DNA of 64,000 bases from Gemmatimonadaceae bacterium (GCA_025362035.1 JANYIN010000126.1:34527-98526), one strand, 5' to 3'. Numbered from the stretch's first letter, positions 53,412 through 62,461 are shown. Program-made: numbers and translations. Notes: generated from the letters alone by a model not told the origin.

Positions 53412-54139
53412 GGGAGCACCCGGATCCTGAGATTGCGAAGCGCCAACATCCCGTGATGGTCGCCCTGAATTCCGATGTACCCTGCCTTGGCCAGGCCGTA
53501 GTTCGGCCACTCGCCGAACTTGCTGGCCTTCACCCTCGCCTTCCAGTCCGGACTGCCGAATTCATACTCCACCACCTTTTGTCCGTTGAGCCAGTGCTCC
53601 ACGTGCGTACCGCTCACCAGAATTCGCGTGGTGTTCCACTCGTTCGGCCCGCGCACCACGCCGGCCGGCGGCGCATAAAGTCCGTACGCCGACGCGGCAG
53701 CGGTGAGACGATTGCGGCCGTCAGGGGCGTGCGCATCATCGAGCAACTGGTATTCCGGCCCGCTCCAATAAATGTGCTCGTACTCCTCGGTTGCGCGATA
53801 GAAGATGCCGGAGTTTCCACCCTCAGCGAGCTTCCAGTCGAGCGAGAGTTCGAAGTTGGCGTACGGCTCTCGCGAGACAAGGTCTTCCGCTTCGCCCGAC
53901 TTGATGATCGTTCCGTCCACGATGTTCCATCCCGTGGGTACCTGTTGTGACTTGTAGCCGCGCCAGGCGTTCAGGGACTTCCCGTCGAATAGCGAGCGCC
54001 ATCCCGCGGCGCGGTCCGCCTCCGACAGCGTAGCGGACGACCCGCTCGGCTGTACGCTTGGCGGCGACGAGCCCGCGCATCCAGCCAGAGCGGTAACGAC
54101 AAGAACGGTCAGGATTCGGCGCGACACGAGAATGAGCAT
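53408..54139 (-). CDS. DUF1080 (3-keto-disaccharide hydrolase family) lipoprotein
   Basis: The 243-residue protein (ATG 54139, GAGG upstream) has a lipoprotein signal ending TALAGC and a concanavalin-like beta-sandwich of DUF1080. Motifs are [84 protein letters not shown] and [20 protein letters not shown]. This family now bears the name 3-keto-disaccharide hydrolase, from enzymes that cleave 3-oxo glycosides. It would act at an outer or periplasmic membrane surface. It is coupled to the NupG-like permease by ATGA. The Gfo/Idh, GMC and isomerase genes on the opposite strand within 8 kb support one pathway. Confidence 0.92.
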   Translation of the reverse strand: MLILVSRRILTVLVVTALAGCAGSSPPSVQPSGSSATLSEADRAAGWRSLFDGKSLNAWRGYKSQQVPTGWNIVDGTIIKSGEAEDLVSREPYANFELSLDWKLAEGGNSGIFYRATEEYEHIYWSGPEYQLLDDAHAPDGRNRLTAAASAYGLYAPPAGVVRGPNEWNTTRILVSGTHVEHWLNGQKVVEYEFGSPDWKARVKASKFGEWPNYGLAKAGYIGIQGDHHGMLALRNLRIRVLP

Positions 54140-54414
54140 TCTTTCCTCGAGGGTGGTGATGGGAACGCGCCTCTTGCGCGCCTTGGTAAGAGGGAGGGAC
54201 CAACGCACCTACACAAGAGGGACGGCAAAACCCCGGCGATTTGCCGACGTGAGCCGCGCCCCTCGGCGCTCCCTGCCGCCGTGAAGTGGCGGCCCGCGCG
54301 ACCCGTTGGTCGTGCCGCCACATCGCGTCCGTGTTGGATCCCCGGTAATTGACGCGCGCAAAACGCCGCCATTTACACGGGGGACCTGTCGGTGCAGTAT
54401 GGGACTCCCTCAGC

Positions 54415-54418
54415 GGAG
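54415..54418 (+). promoter_or_regulatory. Ribosome-binding site deciding the start at 54426
   Basis: GGAG stands 7 bases before ATG 54426, whereas the upstream in-frame starts at 54306 and 54399 have no comparable site. Confidence 0.55.
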
Positions 54419-54425
54419 TGCTCCC

Positions 54426-56069
54426 ATGCGCGGCCTCATGATGGACTCCCCTTTGACGCTGTCGGCCCTGCTACGCCACACGGAGCGTCTGCACGGGACG
54501 CGCGAAATCGTCAGTCGCCGCGCTGACCGCTCGCTGCATCGGTACACGTATCGGGACTGCCTGCGCCGCGCGCGTCAGCTCGGCGCCGCCCTTCGTGGTC
54601 TGGGCCTGAAGCCGGGTGACCGCGTCGCGACCTTCGCCTGGAATCATCACCGCCATCTCGAAGCGTGGTTCGGCGTGCCCACCGCCGGCTTCGTGATGCA
54701 CACCTTGAACATCCGCCTGCATCCCGACGATCTCGCCTATATCGCCCGCGATGCGGGCGATCGCGTGGCACTCGTGGACGAAGTGCTGTGGCCACAATTC
54801 GAAAAGTTCGCCGGACGCGCAGGCTTCGAACACGTGATCGTCATGAGCGAGCAAGGCGTCTCACCCGCCGGCGCATTGGACTACGAAGCGCTCCTCGAAG
54901 GGAGCGAACCGGAGCCCTTTGTGGATATCGCGGACGAAAACTCCGCCGCCGCGATGTGCTATACGTCCGGCACGACGGGTCGGCCCAAGGGCGTGGTCTA
55001 TTCGCACCGCTCGCAGGTCCTCCACACGATGATGAGCGCAGCGCCGGATGTGTTCGGCGCCATGAACTCGGACACGGTCCTTCCCGTGGTTCCCATGTTT
55101 CACGCCAATGCCTGGGGCATTCCATATTCTGCCGCGATGGTGGGCGCGGTGCAGGTGCTGCCGCACCGTTTCCTCGACGCCGCCAGCATCGTGGAATTGC
55201 TCGAGTCGGAGCGCGTGACCCTCACGGCTGGCGTCCCGACCATCTGGCTGGGCATTCTCGACTATCTGGACGCCAACCCGACCAGGCACGACCTCTCGGC
55301 GTTGCGGTGCATGGTGATCGGCGGCGCCGCTGTGCCCGAATCGATGATTCGGTCGTACGAAGAGAGGCACAACCTGCGGATCATGCAGGGCTGGGGCATG
55401 ACGGAGATGTCGCCAATGGGCTCGTTCACGACTGACAGAGCCGGCGCTCCGCGAAGCGGACCCGCCAGCCATCGCTATCGGGCAACGCAGGGTCGCCCCG
55501 TTCCGTTCGTGGAAATCCGGGCGCGCGGCGACGAGGGACTGGTTCCGTGGGACGGAGTCACCATGGGGGAACTGGAAGTGCGCGGTCCGTGGATCGCGAG
55601 CGCATACCACGGGCAGAGCGCCGATGCCGCGTTCACGGACGACGGCTGGTTCCGAACCGGCGACATCGTGACCATCGCTCCAACAGGCGAACTGCAGATT
55701 CAGGATCGCTGCAAGGATCTGGTCAAGTCCGGCGGCGAGTGGATCAGCTCCGTGCTGCTGGAGAACCACCTCATGGGACATCCCCACGTGGCCGAAGCCG
55801 CAGTCATCGCGGTGGCGCACCCACAATGGCAGGAACGGCCGCTCGCGGTGGTCGTACCCCGTGCGAACTGCACGCCGAACGTGGACGAATTGCGCGAATT
55901 CCTCGCCGTGCAATTCGCACGCTGGTGGATTCCCGATGCCTTCGTCATCACCGACGCGCTTCCACGCACGGCAACGGGAAAAGTGCGGAAGCTCGATCTC
56001 CGGGCCATGCATGCCAACGCGTACGCCGGCGCCAGTCGGGTAGTGGACGAGCTGCCGAGAACTGCGTAG
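54426..56069 (+). CDS. Fatty-acyl-CoA ligase (ANL superfamily)
   Basis: The 547-residue protein has the adenylate-forming motifs CYTSGTTGRPKGVVYSH, LPVVPMFHANAWGIPY, GWGMTEMSPMGS, DGWFRTGDIVTI, and the C-terminal lysine motif PRTATGKVRKLDLR. The family pattern matches medium- or long-chain fatty-acid-CoA ligases of the LC-FACS/AlkK type. It is cytoplasmic or membrane-associated. The start is ATG 54426 (GGAG 7 bases upstream). It is divergent from the DUF1080 gene (286 bases) and convergent with the DUF5916 gene. Substrate chain length is not readable. Confidence 0.93.
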   Translation: MRGLMMDSPLTLSALLRHTERLHGTREIVSRRADRSLHRYTYRDCLRRARQLGAALRGLGLKPGDRVATFAWNHHRHLEAWFGVPTAGFVMHTLNIRLHPDDLAYIARDAGDRVALVDEVLWPQFEKFAGRAGFEHVIVMSEQGVSPAGALDYEALLEGSEPEPFVDIADENSAAAMCYTSGTTGRPKGVVYSHRSQVLHTMMSAAPDVFGAMNSDTVLPVVPMFHANAWGIPYSAAMVGAVQVLPHRFLDAASIVELLESERVTLTAGVPTIWLGILDYLDANPTRHDLSALRCMVIGGAAVPESMIRSYEERHNLRIMQGWGMTEMSPMGSFTTDRAGAPRSGPASHRYRATQGRPVPFVEIRARGDEGLVPWDGVTMGELEVRGPWIASAYHGQSADAAFTDDGWFRTGDIVTIAPTGELQIQDRCKDLVKSGGEWISSVLLENHLMGHPHVAEAAVIAVAHPQWQERPLAVVVPRANCTPNVDELREFLAVQFARWWIPDAFVITDALPRTATGKVRKLDLRAMHANAYAGASRVVDELPRTA

Positions 56070-56150
56070 CTCCCACGTCCGACCGGCGGTTGTGGCGCGT
56101 CAGCCCGCTTCATCAGCGCCGGCAATCCACTACCACGCGCCCGAAATCAG

Positions 56151-58556
56151 CTAGCCGCGAAACAGCCAGCTCACCTTGGCGAAGAATCCATCGCTGACGC
56201 GCCGCAGACGGCGGAACGCGAGGGCATCGGGCTCCGTGAGGCTGTTGCCGTAACCGACAAACACCACCGTGCCCGGCGCCGGCTGGTACGAGAACAAACC
56301 ATCCACGCGCACGCCGTTCGTGCGTTGATCCGAGCTCACGACATAGTGGCCCGGCGTGCCGATGGCGATCGGTGCGCCGGTGCTGTAGTCCACGAGCGGA
56401 AGTCGTCGTCGCGACTCGTACTGCGCCACCAGACGCAGGAACACGGGGCGACTCACCTGGTACTCGGTCTTCACGCGGGGAATGCGCGCCGTGGCCACCA
56501 CGACGCCGTCGCGTTCGCGTGTGAGCGCACTCGACTGGTATGACGCAGAGAGACGCAGCTGCTGGCTCGGATGCCAATCGACGTTCGCCGCCGCATCCCG
56601 CCGCCGCACGACGTCGATTTCCGAGAAATCCACGTCAGTCCCGACGGTATACGACACGGAAGCGGCCACATGCTGATACTGCGGCGTGAACACGCCTGCC
56701 TTCACGTTCGCCGTGGACAGCCGGACGGGAAGAATGAACGGAACCGTGTCGCGCGTGCCGGCGACAGCCACGGTCGCGTACTGCGCGGGATCGAACGCAA
56801 AGGTCTGGATTGAAGGCGTGGCCGTCACGATCCAGCCGCCGCGAAAGGTGAAGCTGTTGTCGCTCGACGCGTGGTCCTCGAGCACCGAATGGGCTCGAAA
56901 GAATTCGCCGTATTCCCACGTGCCGTCCACGCTCAGGCGCGTGGTGAAGTTCTCCAGTACCGCGCCCGGCGCACCGTACAGCGTGAACCGGTTTGCGATG
57001 GACGGTTTCACGAACCCCGTGCGCGCGACGAATCCACTGGCCGCCACGAAATCGCTGCCGATCCCGGTCAGCTGATAGTGAAAGCCGAAATTCCGCCCGG
57101 TGCGATCCAGGACCGCCTCCCACAACGGCGCATATGCGGTGGACGAGTCCCCGATGGAGCGCGTCTGGCTTCCCACCGCCTGGAATTGCGCGAAGTACAG
57201 TCCGCCGAACAGGTAGCGGGCGTCTACGCCCAGCACACGATTTTCGGCCGGACCATCTCTGCGTTCCGTGTAGACGAGGCCCAGCGTTGCTCGGCCCGCC
57301 ACGTCGTGCCGCGCGCGGGCGATCAGGAAGGTGGGGCGTCCGACGCCGCTCACCGATGCGCTGCGCGAGTCTTCCGCCGCAAGCACCGCCACATCGGTAC
57401 CGGCTACGTTGCCGGTGAGCTTCGTCGCTCCGATCGGCTGCGAGATGCGCCGCGTGTAGACCAGCTGGTGCGCGACATCGAACTGCTCCAACCCGTCGAT
57501 GAAGAACGGGCGCTTCTCGGGATAGAAGAGCGCAAAGCGCGGGTCGGCGGCGATCTGCGCCGCGTCGGCCTCCACCTGCGAGAAGTCCGGATGCACCGTC
57601 CCGTTGAGGGTGAGACTGCTGTTCACGTCCCACTTCACGTTCCCACCGACATCCTGCGAGCCGACGTACGACCACTCGGCAGGCGGCGCCGCCGTGCCGG
57701 CCGCTCCGTCCACGCGCCCGGTGATTTCCGGATTGAACTGGAGCACGAGACCGCGTTGCAGGTCCTCCAGCCCCTCGAGAGTTCCCGACTGGCCGAGAAA
57801 CGACGCGCTCGCTCGCCGAACCGGCGTCCACGTTTCGGTGTAGCCGCTGTGCTGCACGGTCCGGATCACGTTGATCCCCCAGCGCTGCGTGCGCCGAGCA
57901 GGATACCGCAGGGATCGGAAAGGGATGCGCATCTCGATCTCGTATCCGAACTCGGTGAGTCTCCCGCTGGAGGAATACAGAAAGTCGGATGACAGATCCG
58001 TCCCGTTGCCGGTGAACGACCCGCCAGCGCCACCAGCCCCGCTTCCTTCGCTGCGAATGCCGTCCCCCTGGATGCCAAGCGGGTTCACGCCGAACACGTG
58101 TGCGCGGTGCTTGTCGTCAAAGGTGTCGAGCAGCAGCTGGATGTTGTCGTCACCGGCAATCTTGTCACGGTCGGCGAGCGTGGCGTGCACGGTGGTGCGC
58201 GGCTCGCCGTGCGGCTCCCATGCCCGCACGCCGACGTAGAGCGCCGTGGCCGAATGCCACACTAGGACGTCAGTGGAGTCGGGTGTCGGTGCGCCGTCGA
58301 GTGGTTGGTAGAGGGAAAAGCCCGTCAGCACGGCGGCGCGCCGCCACTGCGGTTCGTCGAGGTGACCGTCGATCACGACGTCGTCTTCGCCCCGCGGCGA
58401 ACGGATCGTGGTGCTCCCTTGCCGGGCGTTGTACACAGAGCCGTGCGCGGGGATCGCCGACGCGGCGGCAAGTTGCAGGCAGAGGAGTGCGATCATGAAT
58501 CCGGGAGCGGCTGGACGCGTCCGACGTCGGCGCGCGGCAGAATAATCTAGCGACAT
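56151..58556 (-). CDS. DUF5916 outer-membrane protein with N-terminal CBM9-like domain
   Basis: The 801-residue protein has a signal peptide (FMIALLCLQLAAASAIPAHG). Residues ~50-230 are a carbohydrate-binding family 9-like domain: VVIDGHLDEPQWRRAAVLTGF, VLVWHSATALYVGVRAWEP, DDNIQLLLDTFDDKHRAHVFGVNPLG and YEIEMRIPFRSLRYP. The remainder is the DUF5916 barrel, with PDFSQVEADAAQIAADPRFALFYPEKRPFFIDG, a strongly conserved block. It ends KVSWLFRG. Function of the family is not known; the sugar-binding-like head suggests surface glycan or matrix contact. It is convergent with the acyl-CoA ligase. Confidence 0.9.
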   Translation of the reverse strand: MSLDYSAARRRRTRPAAPGFMIALLCLQLAAASAIPAHGSVYNARQGSTTIRSPRGEDDVVIDGHLDEPQWRRAAVLTGFSLYQPLDGAPTPDSTDVLVWHSATALYVGVRAWEPHGEPRTTVHATLADRDKIAGDDNIQLLLDTFDDKHRAHVFGVNPLGIQGDGIRSEGSGAGGAGGSFTGNGTDLSSDFLYSSSGRLTEFGYEIEMRIPFRSLRYPARRTQRWGINVIRTVQHSGYTETWTPVRRASASFLGQSGTLEGLEDLQRGLVLQFNPEITGRVDGAAGTAAPPAEWSYVGSQDVGGNVKWDVNSSLTLNGTVHPDFSQVEADAAQIAADPRFALFYPEKRPFFIDGLEQFDVAHQLVYTRRISQPIGATKLTGNVAGTDVAVLAAEDSRSASVSGVGRPTFLIARARHDVAGRATLGLVYTERRDGPAENRVLGVDARYLFGGLYFAQFQAVGSQTRSIGDSSTAYAPLWEAVLDRTGRNFGFHYQLTGIGSDFVAASGFVARTGFVKPSIANRFTLYGAPGAVLENFTTRLSVDGTWEYGEFFRAHSVLEDHASSDNSFTFRGGWIVTATPSIQTFAFDPAQYATVAVAGTRDTVPFILPVRLSTANVKAGVFTPQYQHVAASVSYTVGTDVDFSEIDVVRRRDAAANVDWHPSQQLRLSASYQSSALTRERDGVVVATARIPRVKTEYQVSRPVFLRLVAQYESRRRLPLVDYSTGAPIAIGTPGHYVVSSDQRTNGVRVDGLFSYQPAPGTVVFVGYGNSLTEPDALAFRRLRRVSDGFFAKVSWLFRG

Positions 58557-58697
58557 ACGGCGTGAACCATCGCGCGCCGCACGCTTGCCGAGACCGAGCG
58601 CGCCGTTGCATGTTCACTCACTCCAGCCATCTCACTTCCCGGCATGGAATCACGGGCGGACACGTCCGGGACGACACGGGCTGAAAGGACTATCGAA

Positions 58698-60032
58698 ATG
58701 ACCGACCTGGTGATTCATGGGCAGCGTATCCTCACGCCAGAGGGGATACGCCCGGGGTGCGTGCACGTGCGCCTGGGAAAGATCGTCGCCGTCACGACGC
58801 TCGACGTCGTGCCGCCGACATCGCTGTTCGTGAAGGCGGGTGACAACATCGTGATGGCCGGCGTGGTGGACACGCACGTGCACATCAACGAGCCGGGCCG
58901 CACGGAATGGGAAGGGTTCAGCACGGCCACGCGTGCGGCCGCCGCAGGCGGGGTCACGACGCTGTTCGACATGCCGCTCAACAGCATTCCGCCCACCACG
59001 TCCCTTGCGGCGCTGCAGGCCAAGCGCGCCGCCGCGCATGCCAAGACGATGGTGAACGTCGGGTTCATCGGCGGTGTGGTGCCCGGAAACCAGGCCGAGC
59101 TGCCGGAGTTGCACGCGGCCGGCGTCACGCTCTTCAAGTGCTTTCTCGCGCCATCCGGCGTGGATGAGTTCCGTCCGGTCACGGAGGCGGATCTCCGCGC
59201 CGCCATGCCGGTCCTCACGTCGCTGGGCGCCACCCTGCTGGTACACGCGGAACTGGCAGACCTGCTACTCTCCAGCGTTGCCGGGGACACTCGCCGCTAC
59301 GCGAACTACCTGGCGTCACACCCCGATGCGGCTGAGACGGAGGCGGTAGCACTGATCATCCGGCTTGCCGAGGAATTCGGAACCCGCGTCCACATCGTGC
59401 ACGTGTCGTCCGCCGCGACGATTCCTCTTCTGCGCGACGCGCGCGCTCGCGGCGTGAAGATCACCGCAGAGACGTGCCCACACTACCTCTGTTTTTCGGC
59501 GGAACAGATCGCGGACGGGGAAACGCAGTTCAAGAGCGCTCCGCCCATTCGGGACGCGGCGACTCGCGACGCCCTCTGGCACGCTCTGCTGGCCGGAGAG
59601 ATTGACATGATCGTCTCGAACCATTCCCCGTGTCCGCCAGCCCTGAAAGACGCCGAGCGCGGCGACTTCTTCTCGGCAAGGGGGGGCATTCCGTCGTTGC
59701 GGCTGACGCTGCAAGCCATTTGGCACGAGGCGAAGGCGCGCGGCATCCCGCTGGACTATGTGACAAAGTGGATGTGCTCGGCGCCGGCGGAACTCGCTGG
59801 CCTCAGCCACCGGAAGGGCAAGCTCGCCGCCGGATACGATGCCGACATCGTCATCTGGGACGCCGAGGCCCAGGTATGCGTCGACGACATGACGTTGTAC
59901 AACAAGCATCCGCTCACGCCGTACTCCGGACGCACCCTCACCGGTAAAATCCGGGCGACGTACGTAGGCGGGATGGAGGTCTATCGCGACGGTCTCATGG
60001 GCGTGGGAGCGCCGGGACGCCTTATCACCTAG
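58698..60032 (+). CDS. Allantoinase-like cyclic amidohydrolase with a metal-ligand substitution
   Basis: The 444-residue protein has the AllB layout and length. Metal-site residues are His60 and His62 (DTHVHINEPGR), the carboxylated Lys147 (TLFKCFLAPSG), His183 (LVHAEL) and His235 (HIVHVSS). The final metal-binding Asp, in the family SDHSPCPP, is Asn308 here (VSNHSPCPPALKD); the spacing from His235 to this site, 73 residues, equals that in E. coli AllB. The rest (GIPSLRLTLQ, GKLAAGYDADIVIWD) is allantoinase-like. The enzyme would open the allantoin ring, but loss of the Asp may weaken or change activity. No other purine-degradation gene is nearby. ATG 58698 is used (AAAGGA upstream); 58644 is an alternative. 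Confidence 0.85.
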   Translation: MTDLVIHGQRILTPEGIRPGCVHVRLGKIVAVTTLDVVPPTSLFVKAGDNIVMAGVVDTHVHINEPGRTEWEGFSTATRAAAAGGVTTLFDMPLNSIPPTTSLAALQAKRAAAHAKTMVNVGFIGGVVPGNQAELPELHAAGVTLFKCFLAPSGVDEFRPVTEADLRAAMPVLTSLGATLLVHAELADLLLSSVAGDTRRYANYLASHPDAAETEAVALIIRLAEEFGTRVHIVHVSSAATIPLLRDARARGVKITAETCPHYLCFSAEQIADGETQFKSAPPIRDAATRDALWHALLAGEIDMIVSNHSPCPPALKDAERGDFFSARGGIPSLRLTLQAIWHEAKARGIPLDYVTKWMCSAPAELAGLSHRKGKLAAGYDADIVIWDAEAQVCVDDMTLYNKHPLTPYSGRTLTGKIRATYVGGMEVYRDGLMGVGAPGRLIT

Positions 60033-60087
60033 TTTGGCTGCTCGACTCACAACGCTGGCTGGAGCGTTTGGTGTGGTGATGGCCCAG

Positions 60088-60101
60088 GGCGCGCAAGCGC
60101 C
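60088..60101 (+). terminator. Short GNRA-loop hairpin after the allantoinase-like gene
   Basis: GGCGC, tetraloop GCAA, GCGCC: a 5-base stem with a GNRA-type loop 55 bases after the stop. No T-tract. A weaker hairpin (TTCGTA/TACGAA, 60142-60160) follows. Could help end the transcript. Confidence 0.3.
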
Positions 60102-60206
60102 GCATCAACGGCCGGTTCTGTGGAAACTCGCCCCGCCGGAATTCGTAAGTCTTCTACGAAAGCAACACGCCTACACCCAATTGTCGCGCGATCCGCGATC
60201 AGTCAT

Positions 60207-60593
60207 ATGATTTCGACCAAACGTTCGTCCACGGTTACCCTGTCGCTCGTCCCCGTGCTGGCCTCGATCGTGAGCTGCGGCCCTTCCGGTCCAGCCGTCG
60301 TTTCTGGCGTCGATCCATGCCTGCCGCAGGTCTACAACAACGTGGCGTGCCAGTACGCAGTACAGCATCAGGGCTACTACTACGGGGGGATGTGGTACCG
60401 CCACGTATACGCCATGCCGTTCCTCTACTACAACAACGGGTACGGCGGGTACGTCCGTTCGGGCGGCTCGGTCCGCGCCCTGTCGCCAGGGGCGTACTCG
60501 TCGCCGAGCCTGGGAGGTTCGCCGGGACGCACGACGGTGGTGCGCGGTGGATTCGGAGGGATCGGCGAGGCGCACGGCGTGGCGGGGAGCTGA
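60207..60593 (+). CDS. Small Tyr/Gly-rich lipoprotein, YgiB-like by position
   Basis: The 128-residue protein has a lipoprotein signal (VTLSLVPVLASIVSCGPSG). The short mature part is rich in Tyr, Gly and Ser (QHQGYYYGGMWYRHVYAMPF, YYNNGYGGYVRSGGS). It ends one base before the ATG of the glutathionylspermidine-synthase-like gene, so the two are coupled. In E. coli a small DUF1190-type lipoprotein (YgiB, YjfM) is paired in the same way with a GspS-like protein (YgiC, YjfC). The sequence is not clearly DUF1190, so similarity is in size, localisation and position only. No RBS decides the start; ATG 60207 gives the signal peptide. Confidence 0.7.
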   Translation: MISTKRSSTVTLSLVPVLASIVSCGPSGPAVVSGVDPCLPQVYNNVACQYAVQHQGYYYGGMWYRHVYAMPFLYYNNGYGGYVRSGGSVRALSPGAYSSPSLGGSPGRTTVVRGGFGGIGEAHGVAGS

Positions 60594-60594
60594 A

Positions 60595-61734
60595 ATGGAA
60601 CGCATTGTGAGTGCGCCGCGTCCGGACTGGCAGTCCATCGTGGAACAGCGCGGACTCAAGTGGCACACCGGCGCCACACCGTATTGGTCGGAAGACGCAT
60701 ACTACGCCTTTACGACCGAACAGATCGACACCGTGGAACGTGCGACCAACGAGCTCCACGATCGGTGTCTCGAAGCCGTACAGCACGTCATCGACGAGAA
60801 GCGCTACGCGGAGCTCAAGATCCCTGAACACGCCATCCCGCTCATCACCAAGAGTTGGGAGGAGGAGCCGCCTAGCGTGTACGGGCGATTCGATCTCGCG
60901 TACGACGGCACGTCGCCGCCGAAAATGCTGGAGTACAACGCCGATACGCCGACGGCACTGCTCGAGGTGTCGGTAATCCAATGGGACTGGCTACAGGCTC
61001 TGCATCCGGGCGCCGACCAGTTCAACTCGATCCACGAAAAGCTGGTGGCGTATTGGCAGTCCGTGCAGGACAGTCTGGAGACCACCGGTGACCTTGGTCC
61101 GCTTGTGCATTTCGCGTCTCTCGACGAGCTCGAAGACGGCATGACGGCCGCCTATCTCGCCGAGACCGCCGCGCAGGCGGGCTTGCAGGTGAAACTGCTT
61201 GCCGTCGCGGACATCGGCTGGGATCCGCAGGCCAGAGAGTTCTGCGACCGCGAAGATGTCCGCATCGACACGTTGTTCAAGCTGTATCCGTGGGAATGGC
61301 TCATGCACGAGCCCTTCGGCGATCACCTTCGCGTGGCCGAAACCCTGTTGATCGAGCCCGCATGGAAGATGGTGCTGTCCAACAAGGGCATCCTCCCTAT
61401 TCTCTGGGAGCTGTTCCCAGGACACGGCAATCTTCTTCCCGCCTACTTCGACGAGCCGAACGGCATGTTCGAGTACGTGAAGAAGCCCTTGCTCTCGCGC
61501 GAGGGTGCGAACGTCACGGTGCACACGATGAAAGAGCATGTCGAATCCACCGGCGAGTACGGCGCCGAGGGCTACGTGTTCCAGGAACTCGCGCCGATTC
61601 CCGACTTTGGTGGCAAGCGTCCGGTGATCGGCAGCTGGATCATCGGACAGGAGGCGGCCGGCATGGGGGTGCGCGAAGCGGACGGATGGGTGACGGGCAA
61701 CACGTCGCGGTTCGTGCCGCACCTGTTCAAGTGA
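60595..61734 (+). CDS. Glutathionylspermidine synthase-like ATP-grasp protein (YgiC-like)
   Basis: The 379-residue protein is homologous to the C-terminal synthetase domain of GspS and to YgiC/YjfC. Visible blocks are GRFDLAYDGTSPPKMLEYNADTPT, WEWLMHEPFGDHLRVAETLLIEPAWKMVLSNKGILPIL, EYVKKPLLSREGANVTV, GYVFQELAPIPDFGGKRPVIGSWIIG and TSRFVPHL. The Asn, Lys and Glu residues in these blocks form the ATP-grasp pocket. There is no amidase domain, so it is a synthetase-only form. Substrates in YgiC-type proteins are not settled. It is coupled to the small lipoprotein upstream and 92 bases ahead of msrA. Confidence 0.9.
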   Translation: MERIVSAPRPDWQSIVEQRGLKWHTGATPYWSEDAYYAFTTEQIDTVERATNELHDRCLEAVQHVIDEKRYAELKIPEHAIPLITKSWEEEPPSVYGRFDLAYDGTSPPKMLEYNADTPTALLEVSVIQWDWLQALHPGADQFNSIHEKLVAYWQSVQDSLETTGDLGPLVHFASLDELEDGMTAAYLAETAAQAGLQVKLLAVADIGWDPQAREFCDREDVRIDTLFKLYPWEWLMHEPFGDHLRVAETLLIEPAWKMVLSNKGILPILWELFPGHGNLLPAYFDEPNGMFEYVKKPLLSREGANVTVHTMKEHVESTGEYGAEGYVFQELAPIPDFGGKRPVIGSWIIGQEAAGMGVREADGWVTGNTSRFVPHLFK

Positions 61735-61825
61735 CGGTGCGGATCGCGAAGAGAACCAATTGACGGTGCGGAGAGTATAGCAAGTGCAGGCCATCGCCAT
61801 CACCTCGCACTACTCCGAGATCGCC

Positions 61826-62461
61826 ATGATCAAGACTGCCCTCCGTGCCATTGCGTTGCTTTCCCTTGCCGTAGCGCCCGCTGTCGCCTCGCCGACCACC
61901 GTGACCGCTCCGCTCGACACAGTCGTGTTCGCGGGCGGCTGCTTCTGGGGGGTTCAGGGCGTCTTTCAACACGTGAAGGGCGTGGTGAGCGCCACGTCGG
62001 GATATGCGGGCGGAACGGTCGGAAAGCCGTCGTACGAGCTGGTCAGCACGGGCGCCACCGGCCACGCCGAATCGGTGCGTGTCGTCTATGATCCGGCCAG
62101 AGTGTCGTATCAGCAGTTGCTGGAAGTCTTCTTCAGTGTTGCGCACGATCCCACCCAGCTCAACCGGCAGGGGCCCGATCACGGGACGCAGTACCGTTCC
62201 GCGGTGTTCTACCAGAACGAAGCGCAGCGGAAGGCCACCCAGGAATACATCGCGCAGCTCACCAGAAGTGGCACCGTGAAGCGGCCCATCGTCACGCAGG
62301 TAGCCCCGCTGGCCACGTTCTACACGGCGGAGGCGTACCATCAGGACTATGCCACGCTACACCCGAACGAGCCGTACATCGCGTATAATGACGCGCCCAA
62401 GATCGCGGACCTCAAGGAGCGCTACGTGTCGCTCTGGAGCGACAAACTCGCGGCGCACTGA
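61826..62461 (+). CDS. msrA: Peptide methionine-(S)-sulfoxide reductase, exported, one-cysteine type
   Basis: The 211-residue protein has a signal peptide (LRAIALLSLAVAPAVASP) and an MsrA domain with the nucleophile Cys in AGGCFWGVQGVF, plus SGYAGGTVGKPSYELVSTGATGHAESV, FSVAHDPTQLNRQGPDHGTQYRS and FYTAEAYHQDYATLHPNEPYI. No other Cys occurs in the chain, so it lacks the usual resolving cysteines and must be recycled by an outside thiol. The enzyme repairs Met-S-sulfoxide in periplasmic proteins. ATG 61826 is chosen for the signal peptide; 61784 is an upstream alternative. Confidence 0.94.
   Translation: MIKTALRAIALLSLAVAPAVASPTTVTAPLDTVVFAGGCFWGVQGVFQHVKGVVSATSGYAGGTVGKPSYELVSTGATGHAESVRVVYDPARVSYQQLLEVFFSVAHDPTQLNRQGPDHGTQYRSAVFYQNEAQRKATQEYIAQLTRSGTVKRPIVTQVAPLATFYTAEAYHQDYATLHPNEPYIAYNDAPKIADLKERYVSLWSDKLAAH

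Noticed and set aside
51825..53456. 543-codon plus-strand frame across the methyltransferase and permease genes
   Set aside because: It is the antisense of two recognised genes and is low-complexity, rich in Arg, His, Asp and Glu.
56871..57992. 373-codon plus-strand frame opposite the DUF5916 gene
   Set aside because: Antisense shadow; the minus-strand gene has a signal peptide and conserved blocks.
58698..60032. A purine (allantoin) degradation operon
   Set aside because: Only the allantoinase-like gene is present; no uricase, allantoate or ureidoglycolate gene is nearby.
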